A stretch of 64,000 nucleotides of DNA. It comes from Streptomyces niveus. GTDB taxonomy: Bacteria; Actinomycetota; Actinomycetes; Streptomycetales; Streptomycetaceae. Every line of letters starts with the position of its first letter. Position 1 is the first letter of the stretch. Both the position numbers and the translations under genes were made by a program. Positions 52,929-61,613 of the stretch are shown piece by piece. The notes under the pieces are model-generated. The model was not told the origin of the DNA. It searched no databases and saw nothing but the letters and a program-made list of their open reading frames with translations. The stretch is taken from NCBI RefSeq assembly GCF_002009175.1, contig NZ_CP018047.1, forward strand, positions 930,001-994,000. Reading direction: 5' to 3'.

Positions 52929-53449
52929 GCCGTCCCGTACGCCGCGTGGGCCAACTGGCCGGACGGGTACGGCGCGGTGGGCGGCCCGGTGTCGTCATGC
53001 TGGCCGGCTGGCTCTTCGCCGACCTCGTGCTGGTGCTGGCGCTGGTGTCGATGGCGGACCGGCCGGACCCACTGGCCGCCCGCCCGGCGGCGAGGCCGTC
53101 GCCGTCCGGCTCCCCTTCCCCGTCGCCCTCGCCGACGCCGTCTCCCGTCGGTCCGAGGTCGGTGGAGCTGAAGCCGCAGCAGATCCGGGTGAAGGGCGGC
53201 GCGAGCGAGGACATCGTCGCCCAGATCAACAAGGGCACGAAGAAGTGGCCGGGGCGCACGGCCGCGCTGGTGCTGACCTTCGGCGGCAGCCAGGGCGGTA
53301 CGGAGTACGCGCACCGCGTCAACTCGCTGCTCAGCAAGGCCCGTCCGGAGATGTTCTCCAAGAAGACGGCGACGGACGACTTCCACGATCTCGGTGAACC
53401 GTCGAACACGGCGATCATCCGGATCTACTTCTACACCTCGCCCCGCTGA
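52925..53449 (+). CDS. MotB/ExbD-like single-pass membrane protein
   Basis: 174 aa. Basic N-terminus, then one membrane helix with a buried Asp: GWLFADLVLVLALVSM (~28-43, Asp 33). The placement of FADL at the start of the helix is that of the proton-carrying Asp in MotB, ExbD and TolR. A Pro/Ser-rich linker (~58-75) leads to a compact ~100-residue extracytoplasmic domain (KPQQIRVKGGASEDIVAQIN, LVLTFGGSQGGTEYAHRVNS, IIRIYFYTSPR), whose order distantly suggests an OmpA/MotB peptidoglycan-binding fold. Its start overlaps the stop of the coiled-coil membrane protein, so the two likely form one complex. Confidence 0.6.
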   Translation: MSRPVRRVGQLAGRVRRGGRPGVVMLAGWLFADLVLVLALVSMADRPDPLAARPAARPSPSGSPSPSPSPTPSPVGPRSVELKPQQIRVKGGASEDIVAQINKGTKKWPGRTAALVLTFGGSQGGTEYAHRVNSLLSKARPEMFSKKTATDDFHDLGEPSNTAIIRIYFYTSPR

Positions 53450-53533
53450 GCCCCGACCCCCGAGCCCCGACCCCTGATTCCCGACCGCTGACCGGGCGGC
53501 CCTGGCGCCGCGACGAACGAGAGGACCCACGGC

Positions 53534-55750
53534 GTGGAGCGGTGGCGGCCCGGCGCACGGGTGGCAGGCGCGAGTGGCGGTACGGACGTGCGGCGGCTGC
53601 CGCCGCCCGTCCTGCCGCAGTTCCCCGGTATGCGCGGCTTCGCGGAACTCGACTCGGTGATCCGCCGGTTGGGTTTCCGGCATGCCGCCGATCTGCTGCG
53701 GGGCCCGGCCGTCGAGGCCGGGACGAGCGTGTTCGCGACTCTGCCGAAGGCGACGACGGACGACGGCTTCCGGATCCTGGACGGCCTCTGGTTCCCCGCC
53801 CGGGGGCGTGCGTGGACGCGGGTGGATCTGCGGCACATCCAGGAGACCGCCGAGCGGTGGCGCACGTCCACCGATCCGCGCGGCGGTACGGCGGCGGCGC
53901 TGATGGACACCATGGAGACCGTCGTGCGCGACGATCCGATGGGGCCTCGGCGCATCGTGCTCTGGCAGGTGTGCCGTGAGCTGAAGGACCGGTCCGGCGG
54001 GCCGTCCGCCGAGGCGGCGGAGGCGCTGGGTGTGCACAGTACGGACGCCGCGCCGCTGGCGGCAGCCGTCGCGGCGGGCTTTGCGGGCCGCGGGCCGGTG
54101 CGTGACGCTGCCGAGTCGATCAACGAGGTCTGGCCCGGTGATCGGCTGCGGGAGGCCCTGCGGATCGCCGAACTGCTGCCCCCGCACGCCACCGACCATG
54201 TGCTGGCGAACTTCCTGACCCGGCTGAACGACCGGGCGGCGGCCGTGGACCGGCTGATGGAGGAGGCACGGCGGCTCGGGCAGCTCGGTGAGCTGCGGGC
54301 GGCGACGGTCTCCTGGCTCGCGGCCGTACGGCGCGCCACCGACGACGACCGGGCGCTCGCGGGCCTGCTCGGCGCCGCCGCGCTGCTGGCCGACGAGCGG
54401 CACTCCCCCGACGCGCCGTCGCCCGTCGACTCGACGGTACGGGTGAGTGTCGAGCGGCGGGCCGTCACCCTGAGGTGGACGGCGGCGCGCCTGCCGCGTG
54501 ACACGGCCAGGGCCGGGAAGGACCGGGGAGCGCCGGTGTCGTACCGGGTGCTGCGCTTCCCGGACGGCGCCCCCGAGCAGGCCGCCGAGGTGCCGTACAC
54601 GGACAGCTCGCTGTCGGTGTTCGACCCGGGCGCCCCGATCGGCAGGCGGGTGCGGTACGCCGTACTGCCGCTGCGCCGGGGCCAGTTGGCGGGGGTGCCG
54701 CGGGTCACCGGCGCCGTGCTGCTGGTGCCGGACGTGGAGGAGGTCCGTGCGATGCCGGTGCCCGACGGCGTACGGCTTCAGTGGCGCGCGCACCCGGCGG
54801 CGAGAGGGTTCAGGGCGGTCCGCTCGACCGCCCGCCGGGCCGGGGGGCCGGACCGGGCCGGGCAGCCGACGGACGGTGTGCCGGTGGACGGACTGCCGGT
54901 GCCGGCCGGGCGGAAGGGGTTCGTGGACCGCCCGCTGCTGCCGGGAACGTATCTGTACGAGATCTCCTGCGGCTATCCGGCGGTGCCCGATCTGCCGGGC
55001 GACGAGGGTGAGTTGGTGTGGTCGCCGGGGCTGCGGGTGGCCGCCACGTCCGTGGAGTGGCCGTCGCCGGTGGAGGACGTCACCGTACGGAGCCTCGAAG
55101 GCGGCACTGTGACGATCGACTGGCGTCCCCCGGCGCGCGGGAACGGGCGTCTGGTGGAGTGGCCCGGCCTGCCCATGGCGCCGGGTGACGATGTGTCGGG
55201 TACACCGGCCGCGCGGTCGGCGCCGGGCGAGGGACCGGTGAGCGTCGTGCCCGGGGCGCGGTCCCGGATCCGGGTGACGGCGGTCAGTGTGCTCGGCGAC
55301 CGGGCGGTGGCCGGGCCGAGCGTGCTGGTCGAACGGCCGGGCGCCGTCGAGGACTTGACGGCGCTGCGCCTCGCGCCCGGTACGGCGGAGCTGCGGTTCC
55401 GCTGGCCCGAGCCCGCCGTCCTGGTGCTGGTGGCGTGGGAGCAGGAGGGCCTGCGGCGGGAGACGCGGGTGGCGCGCAGCCGCTATCTGGCCGAGCGGCG
55501 GGTCGAGATCCCGCTGACCGGGCGCCCGTGCCGTATCGAGGTGAGCGCGGTGCCCCGCCCCGACGCGGTGTCGATCCCCACGGTCCCGGCCACGACGTCC
55601 CTGCCGCATGTCCCCGAACCGCCGCCGCAGCCGCCCCGCAACAGCCGCGCCCTGGCCCTGCTGACGTTCCCGTGGACGCCCTGGGGCAACGGCGGCGCGC
55701 CGCGCGGCCGCCCGTGGTGGCGCCGTTGGCGCCCGCGCTCCGGCAGCTGA
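53534..55750 (+). CDS. Large protein with C-terminal FN3-like repeats
   Basis: 738 aa, GTG 53534 after GAGGA. Residues ~1-290 are helical and unassigned (LPQFPGMRGFAELDSVIRRL, ALREALRIAELLPPHATD-like segments). Residues ~300-690 contain about four fibronectin-III-like domains, visible as repeated strand patterns: VTLRWTAARL / VSYRVLRFPDG, VRLQWRAHPAARGFRAVRS, VEDVTVRSLEGGTVTIDWRP and VEDLTALRLAPGTAELRFRW. The C-terminus is Pro/Arg-rich. No signal peptide or membrane helix, so it should be cytoplasmic, which is unusual for FN3 repeats except in conflict and signalling systems. Third gene of the plus-strand group facing the kinase operon. Confidence 0.7.
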   Translation: MERWRPGARVAGASGGTDVRRLPPPVLPQFPGMRGFAELDSVIRRLGFRHAADLLRGPAVEAGTSVFATLPKATTDDGFRILDGLWFPARGRAWTRVDLRHIQETAERWRTSTDPRGGTAAALMDTMETVVRDDPMGPRRIVLWQVCRELKDRSGGPSAEAAEALGVHSTDAAPLAAAVAAGFAGRGPVRDAAESINEVWPGDRLREALRIAELLPPHATDHVLANFLTRLNDRAAAVDRLMEEARRLGQLGELRAATVSWLAAVRRATDDDRALAGLLGAAALLADERHSPDAPSPVDSTVRVSVERRAVTLRWTAARLPRDTARAGKDRGAPVSYRVLRFPDGAPEQAAEVPYTDSSLSVFDPGAPIGRRVRYAVLPLRRGQLAGVPRVTGAVLLVPDVEEVRAMPVPDGVRLQWRAHPAARGFRAVRSTARRAGGPDRAGQPTDGVPVDGLPVPAGRKGFVDRPLLPGTYLYEISCGYPAVPDLPGDEGELVWSPGLRVAATSVEWPSPVEDVTVRSLEGGTVTIDWRPPARGNGRLVEWPGLPMAPGDDVSGTPAARSAPGEGPVSVVPGARSRIRVTAVSVLGDRAVAGPSVLVERPGAVEDLTALRLAPGTAELRFRWPEPAVLVLVAWEQEGLRRETRVARSRYLAERRVEIPLTGRPCRIEVSAVPRPDAVSIPTVPATTSLPHVPEPPPQPPRNSRALALLTFPWTPWGNGGAPRGRPWWRRWRPRSGS

Positions 55751-55810
55751 GACGCCCCGGCACGGGTGGGGCGGCCGGACTCCGTGTCACGGCCGTCCCG
55801 CCCGCGGTGC

Positions 55811-57160
55811 CTACGCGTGCACCTGCGCCTCCGTCCCGCCGCCGAACTCCAGCAGCAGGCCGGGGCGCAGTGCCACCGTGCGGCCGGGGCCGACGTCCTG
55901 GACCGTGCCGTCGTCGCGGCGGACGGTCCAGCCGGACGCCGTACGGTTGGTGAGCCCGAACCGGCCGCGCTGCTGCGGGTGTTCGGTCATCTCCCCCACC
56001 ACGGCGGTGAAGTCGTGCCTCTCCGGGTCGTCTTCCAGGTGGTGCGCGTACACGCGCGCCTTCGGGTCGAGCCGGATGCCGCGGCGGGTACGGAGCGTGC
56101 CGCGGCCGGTGACGATTTCGAGCTTCGGGGGCAGCAGTACGGTGTTGCCGCACTTCCAGCAGTCGGGTGCTGGGCCGTCGGGCTGCGTCATGTTCTGCCT
56201 GCCGCAGGAGGCGCACACCGTGATGGCGTCGAGGACCCGGCTCAGCGCGTCCCGCCACTGGGACTCGCGGACCCGTGCCGACGGTGTGTTGAGCCCGTGG
56301 GTGAAGGTCTTGACGAACAGGTCGCGCAGGATCTTCGGCAGCGCGCCCCAGGTGGCGATGACGGTCGGGTGTTCGCCGGGCACGGGCCTGTTGCCGGTGT
56401 CGGCGGGGTCGTAGATGAACAGCGGATGGGTGCCGTACATCTTGCGCTTGGCCGCCTCGTCCATGCAGCGGATCTGCAACGCCTGTGCTCCGTCAAGCGG
56501 GTGATGGTTCATCAGCAGCAGGAACAGCAGGACGGCGAGTGAGTGCAGGTCGCTCTGGATGCCGGGGAGCGCGCCCTTGTCTCCGCGTACCAGCTCGGGC
56601 GCCATGAAGTCCATCGTCCCGGCGACGGCGGCGGCTTCGCCGTCCACCACCGCGTTGTCGTTGTCGCACACCAGCACGTCGCCGGTGACCGGGTCGAAGA
56701 AGATGTTGCCCCAGTTGATGTCGCGGTAGGCGATGCCCTTGGAGTGCAGGGTGAAGTACGCCTCGACGGTGTGCAGCGCGGCGGCGACGAGCGTACGCAG
56801 TGTGGTCGCCGCCACCGACGCGTCACGGCGGAAGAGGGCGGGCAGGTCGTGGAAGCGCTGGGGCCGTACGTCCATGAGGTAGCCGAAGCCCGGGTAGGAG
56901 GCGTCCGGGTCCATCACGACCGTCTGCGGCCACAGGAACCGGTCGTCGCCCCAGCCGCGGTGGATGAGCCCTTCGAGGATCTGCCGCTGCCGGGCGTCGG
57001 CCAGTTGCGGATAGTACCACTTCACGGCCCGGTCGCCGTGCGGTGTCCGTACCCGGTAGACCTCGCCCTGGCCGCCCGAGCCGAAGAGCTCGGCGACCGT
57101 GACCCGGTCCCCGGATTCGGTGACCAGGATCTGTCCGGCTGCGAGCATGCCGTTGGCCAT
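55811..57160 (-). CDS. Ser/Thr kinase with zinc ribbon and FHA-like tail (TerY-P triad kinase)
   Basis: 449 aa. The kinase domain spans ~15-300: glycine loop LFGSGGQGEVYRV, Lys in RAVKWYY, catalytic loop GIAYRDINWGNIFFD (Y/R/D with N), metal-binding CDNDNAV in place of DFG, and TMDFMAPELV in the activation region. A zinc ribbon follows at ~325-350 (VCASCGRQNM and CWKCGNTV). The last ~100 residues are beta-rich (RFGLTNRTASGWTVRRDDGT) and resemble an FHA domain. No membrane helix. Kinases of this form are companions of PP2C and vWA proteins in the TerY-phosphorylation triad; here it is 17 bp downstream of the PP2C gene. The altered DFG motif leaves activity open. Confidence 0.8.
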   Translation of the reverse strand: MANGMLAAGQILVTESGDRVTVAELFGSGGQGEVYRVRTPHGDRAVKWYYPQLADARQRQILEGLIHRGWGDDRFLWPQTVVMDPDASYPGFGYLMDVRPQRFHDLPALFRRDASVAATTLRTLVAAALHTVEAYFTLHSKGIAYRDINWGNIFFDPVTGDVLVCDNDNAVVDGEAAAVAGTMDFMAPELVRGDKGALPGIQSDLHSLAVLLFLLLMNHHPLDGAQALQIRCMDEAAKRKMYGTHPLFIYDPADTGNRPVPGEHPTVIATWGALPKILRDLFVKTFTHGLNTPSARVRESQWRDALSRVLDAITVCASCGRQNMTQPDGPAPDCWKCGNTVLLPPKLEIVTGRGTLRTRRGIRLDPKARVYAHHLEDDPERHDFTAVVGEMTEHPQQRGRFGLTNRTASGWTVRRDDGTVQDVGPGRTVALRPGLLLEFGGGTEAQVHA

Positions 57161-57176
57161 GCTGTTCCTCTCTGCG

Positions 57177-58106
57177 TCAGTGCGTGTCTGTGTGGGGGTG
57201 GGACGGCGCGGCGCCTGGGCCGACGACGGCCGGGATGGCGCCCGCGAGTGTCGCGTCGTCCCCGGAGTACTTGGCCGCGTGGCCGAGCCAGTCGGGGAGC
57301 TGCGCCTGAACGGCCGCGACGCCGTGGGACGCGGCGCGCGACCGGACCCCGGAGGCGAAGGCGAGGAATCCCTCGTGGTCGGCGAAGGACTTGGAGAGTC
57401 CGTCGGTGGAGATCAGTACGCCGGGGGGCGGACCGCCGGTGAGGGGCTGCCAGTGCAGCCGGGCCTTGCGCCAGGCTTCGGGCTCGCAGAGCGATTCCGT
57501 CTCGTCGCCCATGTCGGGGCCGGTGTAGAACGGCATGCGGGTCGTGCCGTCCGGGTCGACGAGGACGATGTCGCCGTCACCCAACTGCCAGCAGACCAGC
57601 AGTCGTTCGGTGACGACGGCGCCGACGAGCGTGCTGCCGTAGACGGCGAGGTCTGCGTCGGGCGCGGATCCGGCGGTGGGCCGGACGGCGGTTCCGGCGG
57701 TGGCTCCTGCCGGACCGCCCGGCGCGGCGCCCGGCTTCCTCCCGTGTGCCGGGGAGTTGGCCTCGTGTATCTGGACGCGGCGGCGCCAGGCGTGCACGAC
57801 CTGCTGCGGGAGCGAGCGGGCCTCGGCGAGCAGCCGGGGCCAGTTCGCCGCGTCCTGCCCGCGTCGTACGACCTCGTGCGCGTAGATCCGGGCGCCGGCC
57901 GTGAACGCCTCCACGGCCCAGCGCGCGCCGAGTTCACTGCGGAAGTGCGCGCGTGACCCGTGCCCGTCGGCGACCGCCAGCACGACGGCGCGGCCGTCCG
58001 CCGTGGTGAGCGCCCTGCCCCGGTCCTGGCTGTACTTCTTGGCTACTCCCTTGACTCCTCCGTCGAGGAGTTCCCACGCCACGGTGGATGTCCCGGTCGT
58101 GTTCAC
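57177..58106 (-). CDS. PP2C-family protein phosphatase (TerY-P triad)
   Basis: 309 aa, GTG 58106 overlapping the vWA stop (GTGA). PP2C motifs are in order: KKYSQDRG, VVLAVADGHGSRAHF (metal Asp), CWQLGDGDIVLV, LISTDGLSKSFADHEG and SGDDATLAG. Between ~115 and 155 is a Gly/Ala/Pro-rich insertion (GAAPGGPAGATAG). Soluble enzyme that should remove phosphate placed by the adjacent kinase. The order vWA-PP2C-kinase, with overlapping or nearly touching genes, is the described TerY-P triad arrangement. Confidence 0.85.
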   Translation of the reverse strand: MNTTGTSTVAWELLDGGVKGVAKKYSQDRGRALTTADGRAVVLAVADGHGSRAHFRSELGARWAVEAFTAGARIYAHEVVRRGQDAANWPRLLAEARSLPQQVVHAWRRRVQIHEANSPAHGRKPGAAPGGPAGATAGTAVRPTAGSAPDADLAVYGSTLVGAVVTERLLVCWQLGDGDIVLVDPDGTTRMPFYTGPDMGDETESLCEPEAWRKARLHWQPLTGGPPPGVLISTDGLSKSFADHEGFLAFASGVRSRAASHGVAAVQAQLPDWLGHAAKYSGDDATLAGAIPAVVGPGAAPSHPHTDTH

Positions 58107-58792
58107 CAGATGTCGGTCTCGTCCTTGGCGAGCGGCACGACGGGCGAGACGTTGGCGGGTGTGGCGTCCTCGATCTTCGGCGCCGACGCCTCCTTCACCA
58201 CCGCGGTGGACATCCAGCGGATCGCGGCGGCCAGTTGGCGGGGGTTCTTGGCCAGCAGCGGTTCGAGTTCGGGATTGCCCAGGAACTCCTTGAGCATGCT
58301 CTTGTCCGCGTCGTCGCCGATCGCCACGGCGACCCGCACGGCGCGCTTGCCCCACGGGGTGTCGTCGATGGCGCGCAGTCCGGAGCGCCAGTCGTCGGTC
58401 GGCTGGCCGTCGGAGACCAGGGCCAGGACGGGCGGCAGGGCACGCTGCGGCATGGGCGGGGTCTGGAGCGCGGCGGCGGCCATGCGGAAGGCGGCGCCCA
58501 TGTCCGTGGCGCCGTAGGTGTGTACGTCCTCCCAGGTGAACCGGTCCACCGGGGTGGGTTCCTGGATGTGCCAACTCGCGCCGCTCGCGAAGGAGATGGC
58601 GCGCACGAGCAGTGAGGCGGCCGGGTTGGACTGGGCGGCCTGCTGCATCTCCGGGATGGCCTCACGGATGGCGAAGTTCAACTCGCCGATCTTGCCGTTC
58701 ACTCCCATGGAGCCCGAGCAGTCGAGCATCCAGATGAAGTGCGCCGGGCGGCTGGCCATACTGCCGCCGGGAACGTCGAGAATGATGGTCAC
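58103..58792 (-). CDS. vWA-domain protein (TerY-like)
   Basis: 229 aa, GTG 58792 after GGGAGAGGA. A single von Willebrand A domain with complete MIDAS: MLDCSGSMG (DxSxS, ~22), YGATDMGAAF (Thr, ~93) and LALVSDGQPTDDW (Asp, ~127). Thus it can bind Mg2+ and a partner. TerY proteins of Ter and conflict systems have this size and are phosphorylation targets or scaffolds of the linked kinase and phosphatase. Its C-terminal extension (PKIEDATPANVSPVVPLAKD) is short and Pro-rich. It follows the GAP1-like gene by 165 bp. Confidence 0.85.
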   Translation of the reverse strand: MTIILDVPGGSMASRPAHFIWMLDCSGSMGVNGKIGELNFAIREAIPEMQQAAQSNPAASLLVRAISFASGASWHIQEPTPVDRFTWEDVHTYGATDMGAAFRMAAAALQTPPMPQRALPPVLALVSDGQPTDDWRSGLRAIDDTPWGKRAVRVAVAIGDDADKSMLKEFLGNPELEPLLAKNPRQLAAAIRWMSTAVVKEASAPKIEDATPANVSPVVPLAKDETDIW

Positions 58793-58957
58793 GCTGGTCC
58801 TCTCCCCCGAGGCGCCCGTTCGCGCACGCCTGGTTCTAGCTGGGTGGTGCTGGTGTTGGGTGTGGTGATGCGGCCCGATGCCGCCGAAAGCGGTGGTGGA
58901 AAGCCTAGTTGAGGGCCCCTCAGTTGATTCGCCGAGCGGGGATATTGAGGCCCCGGT

Positions 58958-61558
58958 TCAGCGCGGCGGATGCGACGGCGAGTATCCGGACGGATATTCG
59001 GGCGGGTACGTGGGCAGTTCGCCGGGGCGCGGCGGCGGTGGCTGACCGGGGACATGGCCGCCGCCCTCCGGGCGCCCCTGTCCCGGGGGGTGCGGGGCGG
59101 GGCTGCCGGGGATCCGGGTGTCCGGGCCGTCGCCGACGCCGTTCGTCCATCGCAGCCAGTTCCGGACCAGGTTGTTCGACCGTCTCGCCAGCCGGGTGGC
59201 GACCGCGCCGCGCTGTTCGTCGTTCATCCGGCGCACCACGACGCCCACCGTGTGCCGTAGCAACTCGTCGACCACGAAGGGCCAGTCGCGGGAGGTCCGG
59301 TTGAGTTCCCGGCGCCAGACGTAGAAGAGATCGGCGACGGCCTCCGGCTGCGCGGCCATACGGTTCACCTTGGCGTCGTCGGCGAACTCGGCCACCACGG
59401 CGGCGCGGTAGTGCCGCTGCAACGCCGGTTCGGCGGTGGCGAGGAACGACAGCGCGCCCGACTTGTAGAGGTCGTGCGGCGAGAGCCCGGCGAGGCCGCG
59501 GGCGAGCAGGTACTGGACGCCGTCCCACAGCGGCACGTCCAGCGGCGACGCGGCGCGGCGCAGCTCGTCGACCCGGTCCACGACATCCCCGGGCGCGTGG
59601 CTGGTCCGGGCGAAGTCGTCGGCGAGGACGAGCAGTTGGGCGATGGCGCGCTCCCGCTTGGTCAGCTCAGCCCGGCGGTGGACCGCGCTGGCGAAGTCCA
59701 CCAGCTCCTGGTCGAACCGTCCGGGCGAGGTGAGCCACGCCAGGAACCGGGTGCCGAGGCCGGCGTCGAGAACGGCCTCCGCGCCGCAGATGCGGACGAT
59801 ACGGGGGAAGTCCGGCCGCTCGGGCTGGTCGGACCCCCAGACGAGTCCCCACAGGGTTTCCAGTGTCGGCGGGTCCGCGGCGGGCGACACGGCCGCGCCG
59901 GGGGCCGGTTCGGCGAGTTTCACGAACAGGTCGATCCCGCGCAGGTGGTGCGGTGAGCCGCCCCACCACACGGCCTGCTCGACGAGGCGTACGGAGGGCG
60001 GCGCGATGTCGCGGTGGGCCCTCACCCACTCGCCGTGGGGCGATCTCAGCAGCTCCAGCAGGAGGCGGCTGCGCCGGCCGGTCGTCTCGACGGCGATCCG
60101 TGCGAGGACCAGCCGGTTCAGCCCCTGGTGACCGACGGTCTTGAGGACGGTGACGGCGTCGGCACACTCCCGGCCGCGCGGCTGGAGCAGTACGCGTACG
60201 AGCTTGTTCACGGCGTCCTCGACACCGGGGCCCTGGTCACCGTGCAGGACAAGCGCGAGGTGCAGTGGTCCCGCCCAGGTTGCGACCGGGCCGCGGATCC
60301 TGTGCACGAGCCCCTTGTCGAAGTCGAGTCCGAACTCGGAGCGCAGCGAGCCTCTGGCCGCCTCCCCGAGTGGCAGACCGACGAGCGGGTCCTGTCCGAG
60401 TGCGCCGTCCTGGTCGAGGGCGGCGGCGAGCCGCCGGCGGACGAGGGCCAGTGCCAGGGGGTCGGTGACGCTCTCGGTGCAGTGCTTGCCGAGTTCCTGG
60501 CAGACGCGGGTCAACTCCTCGATGGCCGGGGAGCCCTGGGTCTGGTCCCGGGCGGCTTGGGCGAGTGTGTCGACGACCGCGCGCAGCGAGTCCCTGTGGA
60601 GTGTGGTGAGCCCGTCCCCCGACGCCGTTCCCGTCCGCAGGAGTTGACGTACGAGCGTGGCGGGGGCGAACGGGTCGCCGGCCTCCGCCGTACCGGGCGC
60701 CGCAGGGGTCGGCGGGGTGCCCGCCTGCCATAGCGCTGCCGCCAACTCGGCCCAGGTGTCGGGGACATACGGGCTCCCCTGCCCTCCGAGCCCGTCGTGG
60801 ACGCGGTAGAGGTGCTCGACGAGCAGCGGGTCGGCGCGGTCGAACGACGCGTCCGGGCCGATTCCGACGATCTGCTGCGGCGCTTCGTGCGGCTCGTCGG
60901 TACGGGTGACGAACGTCAGCTCCCTGGCGTGCTGTTCGGGCAGTGACGCGCAGGCGAGCGCGATCCAGCGGACGACCGTCTCCGGGTCCTCCTCGGCGAT
61001 GACGATCTGCCGCCCGGCGGGGTCGGCCCACAGGCACCGTACGTCGGCGAGGAACGGTGCGACACGCGGTCCCCGCTCCTGGGCGAAGCGGACGAGCAGC
61101 GGGAGGTCGAGGTGCCCTTCGGGCGCGGGGAGCAGGTCCCCGCCCCCTTCGGCCGGGCCGGAGTCGTCCCAGGACCGGGAGCGCCATGTGTCGATCGGCC
61201 ACACCTGGTCGAACCCGGCGGCGCCCGTCGGAAGGTGGACGACGTCGATGAACTGCCGTCGCTCGCCGGGCTGTTCACCGTCCGCGCGGCCGTTGCACAG
61301 GACACTGCCGCCGTCCGGGAGCCGACTGCAGCTCAGGACTCCGTGCGGGGTCCAGCGATGGGTCAGCGTGATGACCTGCTCGACCTGCGCGAGCAGATCG
61401 TCCGGGGCTCCGGACCCGGCGCCGCCGTGGACAACGCCGCCGCCCCCGCCCCCGGACCGCGGAGGCTCGGGCGACCGGAGCGGCTGCAGCGGCTGGAGGC
61501 GGACGCTGCCGGTGTCCGGCTCCCGGTCGAGCAGGTAGCTGAGACGGCGGATGACCAT
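58958..61558 (-). CDS. GAP1-like (GTPase-associated protein 1) large protein
   Basis: 866 aa, ATG 61558 with a weak ribosome site. It starts MVIRRLSYLLDREPDTGSVR, then a Gly-rich linker. A central part reads EEDPETVVRWIALACASLPE, ELTFVTRTDEPHEAPQQIVG and IGPDASFDRADP, which recalls the middle region of GAP1 proteins. The C-terminal ~500 residues are helical repeats (LVRQLLRTGTASGDGLTTLH, LARRSNNLVRNWLRWTNGVG) and the tail is Pro-rich. GAP1 proteins occur with GTPases, vWA, kinase and phosphatase genes in predicted NTP-dependent conflict systems of actinobacteria. Here it is first gene of the minus-strand unit GAP1-vWA-PP2C-kinase; the usual GTPase gene is not in the window. Assignment is from memory of the family. 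Confidence 0.55.
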   Translation of the reverse strand: MVIRRLSYLLDREPDTGSVRLQPLQPLRSPEPPRSGGGGGGVVHGGAGSGAPDDLLAQVEQVITLTHRWTPHGVLSCSRLPDGGSVLCNGRADGEQPGERRQFIDVVHLPTGAAGFDQVWPIDTWRSRSWDDSGPAEGGGDLLPAPEGHLDLPLLVRFAQERGPRVAPFLADVRCLWADPAGRQIVIAEEDPETVVRWIALACASLPEQHARELTFVTRTDEPHEAPQQIVGIGPDASFDRADPLLVEHLYRVHDGLGGQGSPYVPDTWAELAAALWQAGTPPTPAAPGTAEAGDPFAPATLVRQLLRTGTASGDGLTTLHRDSLRAVVDTLAQAARDQTQGSPAIEELTRVCQELGKHCTESVTDPLALALVRRRLAAALDQDGALGQDPLVGLPLGEAARGSLRSEFGLDFDKGLVHRIRGPVATWAGPLHLALVLHGDQGPGVEDAVNKLVRVLLQPRGRECADAVTVLKTVGHQGLNRLVLARIAVETTGRRSRLLLELLRSPHGEWVRAHRDIAPPSVRLVEQAVWWGGSPHHLRGIDLFVKLAEPAPGAAVSPAADPPTLETLWGLVWGSDQPERPDFPRIVRICGAEAVLDAGLGTRFLAWLTSPGRFDQELVDFASAVHRRAELTKRERAIAQLLVLADDFARTSHAPGDVVDRVDELRRAASPLDVPLWDGVQYLLARGLAGLSPHDLYKSGALSFLATAEPALQRHYRAAVVAEFADDAKVNRMAAQPEAVADLFYVWRRELNRTSRDWPFVVDELLRHTVGVVVRRMNDEQRGAVATRLARRSNNLVRNWLRWTNGVGDGPDTRIPGSPAPHPPGQGRPEGGGHVPGQPPPPRPGELPTYPPEYPSGYSPSHPPR

Positions 61559-61613
61559 GTCACATTCTGACCAGCCGTCCGGCCCGATCGCAGGCGGTCA
61601 CGCGAAGTTTGAC

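Noticed and set aside
52652..55609. Minus-strand 985-aa frame across the FN3-like gene region
   Set aside because: Runs opposite three genes with good starts and overlaps; composition is Arg/His/Pro-rich as in shadow frames.
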